A DNA stretch of 64,000 bases from Candidatus Magnetomicrobium cryptolimnococcus (GTDB lineage: Bacteria > Nitrospirota > Thermodesulfovibrionia > Thermodesulfovibrionales > Magnetobacteriaceae): NCBI GenBank assembly GCA_018606805.1, contig JAGYWI010000006.1, positions 1 through 64,000 on the forward strand, given 5' to 3'. Of this stretch, positions 63,380 through 64,000 are shown in pieces (within the stretch, counting starts at the first letter, position 1; each line of letters begins with the position of its first letter). The position numbers and the translations under genes were made by a program. The notes beneath the pieces are model-generated. The model searched no databases. It had not been told where the DNA came from and saw only the letters and a program-made list of their open reading frames with translations.

Positions 63380-64000
63380 ATGGAAAAATTGTTGCAAAAA
63401 GCAGAAGTCCTTATAGAGGCACTTCCTTATATACGGAATTTCTATAAACGTACTTTTGTGATAAAATACGGTGGTGCTGCACAAGTCAGTGAACAATTAA
63501 CAGAGGCCTTTGCAAAGGATATAGTGCTTTTCAACTATGTGGGCATTAATACGGTAATAGTGCACGGCGGTGGTCCTCGAATTTCAAAGATAATGGAAAG
63601 GCTTGGCAAAATTCCTCAATTTATTGATGGCCAACGCGTAACAGATGCTGAAACTATGGAAATAGCGGAAATGGTACTCTGTGGCTCTATCAATAAGGAG
63701 ATAGTTATGCTTTTGCACCGTTACGGAGGAAAGGCGGTAGGGTTAAGCGGTAAAGATGGTGGATTAATCGAAGCGAAAAAAAGGCAAGGTACGGTTGACT
63801 TAGGATACGTGGGGGAGGTTGACAATGTAAACCCTGTAATTTTAACCTCGCTCGATGAAAAGGGATTTATACCAGTGATAGCGCCTATTGGGTTTAACCA
63901 GTTAGGGGAGACTTTTAACATAAATGCAGATGCTGTAGCAGGTGCCGTAGCTGGTGCAATTAAGGCAGAAAAACTTATTTTACTTACCGATGTGCCGGGC
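63380..64000 (+). CDS. argB: Acetylglutamate kinase (3' end outside window)
   Basis: The first 207 codons are present. Amino-acid kinase signatures: FVIKYGGAA, VIVHGGGPRISKIMERLGK, FIDGQRVTDAETMEIAEMVL, GLSGKDGGLI and FNINADAVAGAVAGA ... LILLTDVPG. Second step of arginine synthesis. FIDGQRVTD-type N-terminal features match the hexameric, arginine-sensitive class in part, which cannot be settled without the rest. Starts 3 bp after the fmdE stop with GAGGATGAG upstream. Confidence 0.95.
   Translation, partial: MEKLLQKAEVLIEALPYIRNFYKRTFVIKYGGAAQVSEQLTEAFAKDIVLFNYVGINTVIVHGGGPRISKIMERLGKIPQFIDGQRVTDAETMEIAEMVLCGSINKEIVMLLHRYGGKAVGLSGKDGGLIEAKKRQGTVDLGYVGEVDNVNPVILTSLDEKGFIPVIAPIGFNQLGETFNINADAVAGAVAGAIKAEKLILLTDVPG

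Overview
The window is AT-rich chromosomal DNA of a Gram-negative bacterium. LpxC, two family 9 (heptosyltransferase-type) glycosyltransferases and RlpA indicate an LPS outer membrane. A large multiheme cytochrome, ferredoxin, iron-sulfur flavoprotein and FmdE-type protein point to an anaerobic or microaerophilic metabolism. Together with the low GC content, the gene mix resembles Nitrospirota (Thermodesulfovibrionia, magnetotactic relatives). That assignment is an inference; there is no rRNA or other decisive marker here.

Layout. 1-5.5 kb: a C-terminal gene fragment, tRNA-Thr(CGT), citrate synthase, a CPBP protease, a diguanylate cyclase, a secreted MORN-repeat protein and a PsiE-like protein. 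5.5-8.6 kb: a repeat-rich accessory island with two copies of a 244-bp MITE (6-bp target duplications), two long palindromic elements, and a secreted DUF1566 protein. The 3' end of that protein gene looks like the variable region of a diversity-generating retroelement (DGR), and the gene is split by an in-frame TGA. 8.6-15.8 kb: proS, a psd-pssA-leuA cluster and two GT9 genes. 15.8-22.8 kb: an ECF sigma/anti-sigma pair, a KefB-type antiporter, a histidine kinase, rho and a hotdog thioesterase. 22.8-24.3 kb: repeats and a secreted protein. 24.3-33.9 kb: an iron-sulfur flavoprotein, a ferredoxin, a 1178-aa protein joining a TIM-barrel isomerase-like domain to a glucan-water-dikinase-like C-terminus, tldD, lpxC, a multiheme cytochrome and a cNMP-binding protein. 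34-40.7 kb: pgk, gap, a DUF1015 protein, an alpha/beta hydrolase, tyrS and a small nucleotidyltransferase. 40.9-48.1 kb: a sigma-54-type promoter before an unknown protein and a four-EF-hand protein, then manC with a histidine kinase and an outer-membrane-type protein, and a CHASE4-GGDEF-EAL protein.

48.3-58.8 kb (minus strand): a probable lipid or glycolipid operon with a PHP-GT4 fusion, an unrecognised 797-aa protein, a Psd-like decarboxylase, an Lgt-like protein and a PlsC-like acyltransferase. It is interrupted between the last two genes by an AvaI/BsoBI-like restriction-modification pair. An 83-bp perfect direct repeat flanks the insertion and includes the start codon of the plsC-like gene, as expected for insertion with long target duplication. 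The nuclease gene carries a frameshift; the methyltransferase is intact. 59.2-64 kb: xerC, hslV, hslU, rlpA, an fmdE-like gene and the start of argB, all on the plus strand.

Genome-level themes are dispersed repeats placed just beyond gene 3' ends, several genes that look leaderless (a -10 hexamer 5-15 nt before the start and no Shine-Dalgarno sequence), and two Psd-family proteins with altered self-cleavage motifs. No reverse transcriptase, CRISPR array, rRNA or transposase gene was seen.
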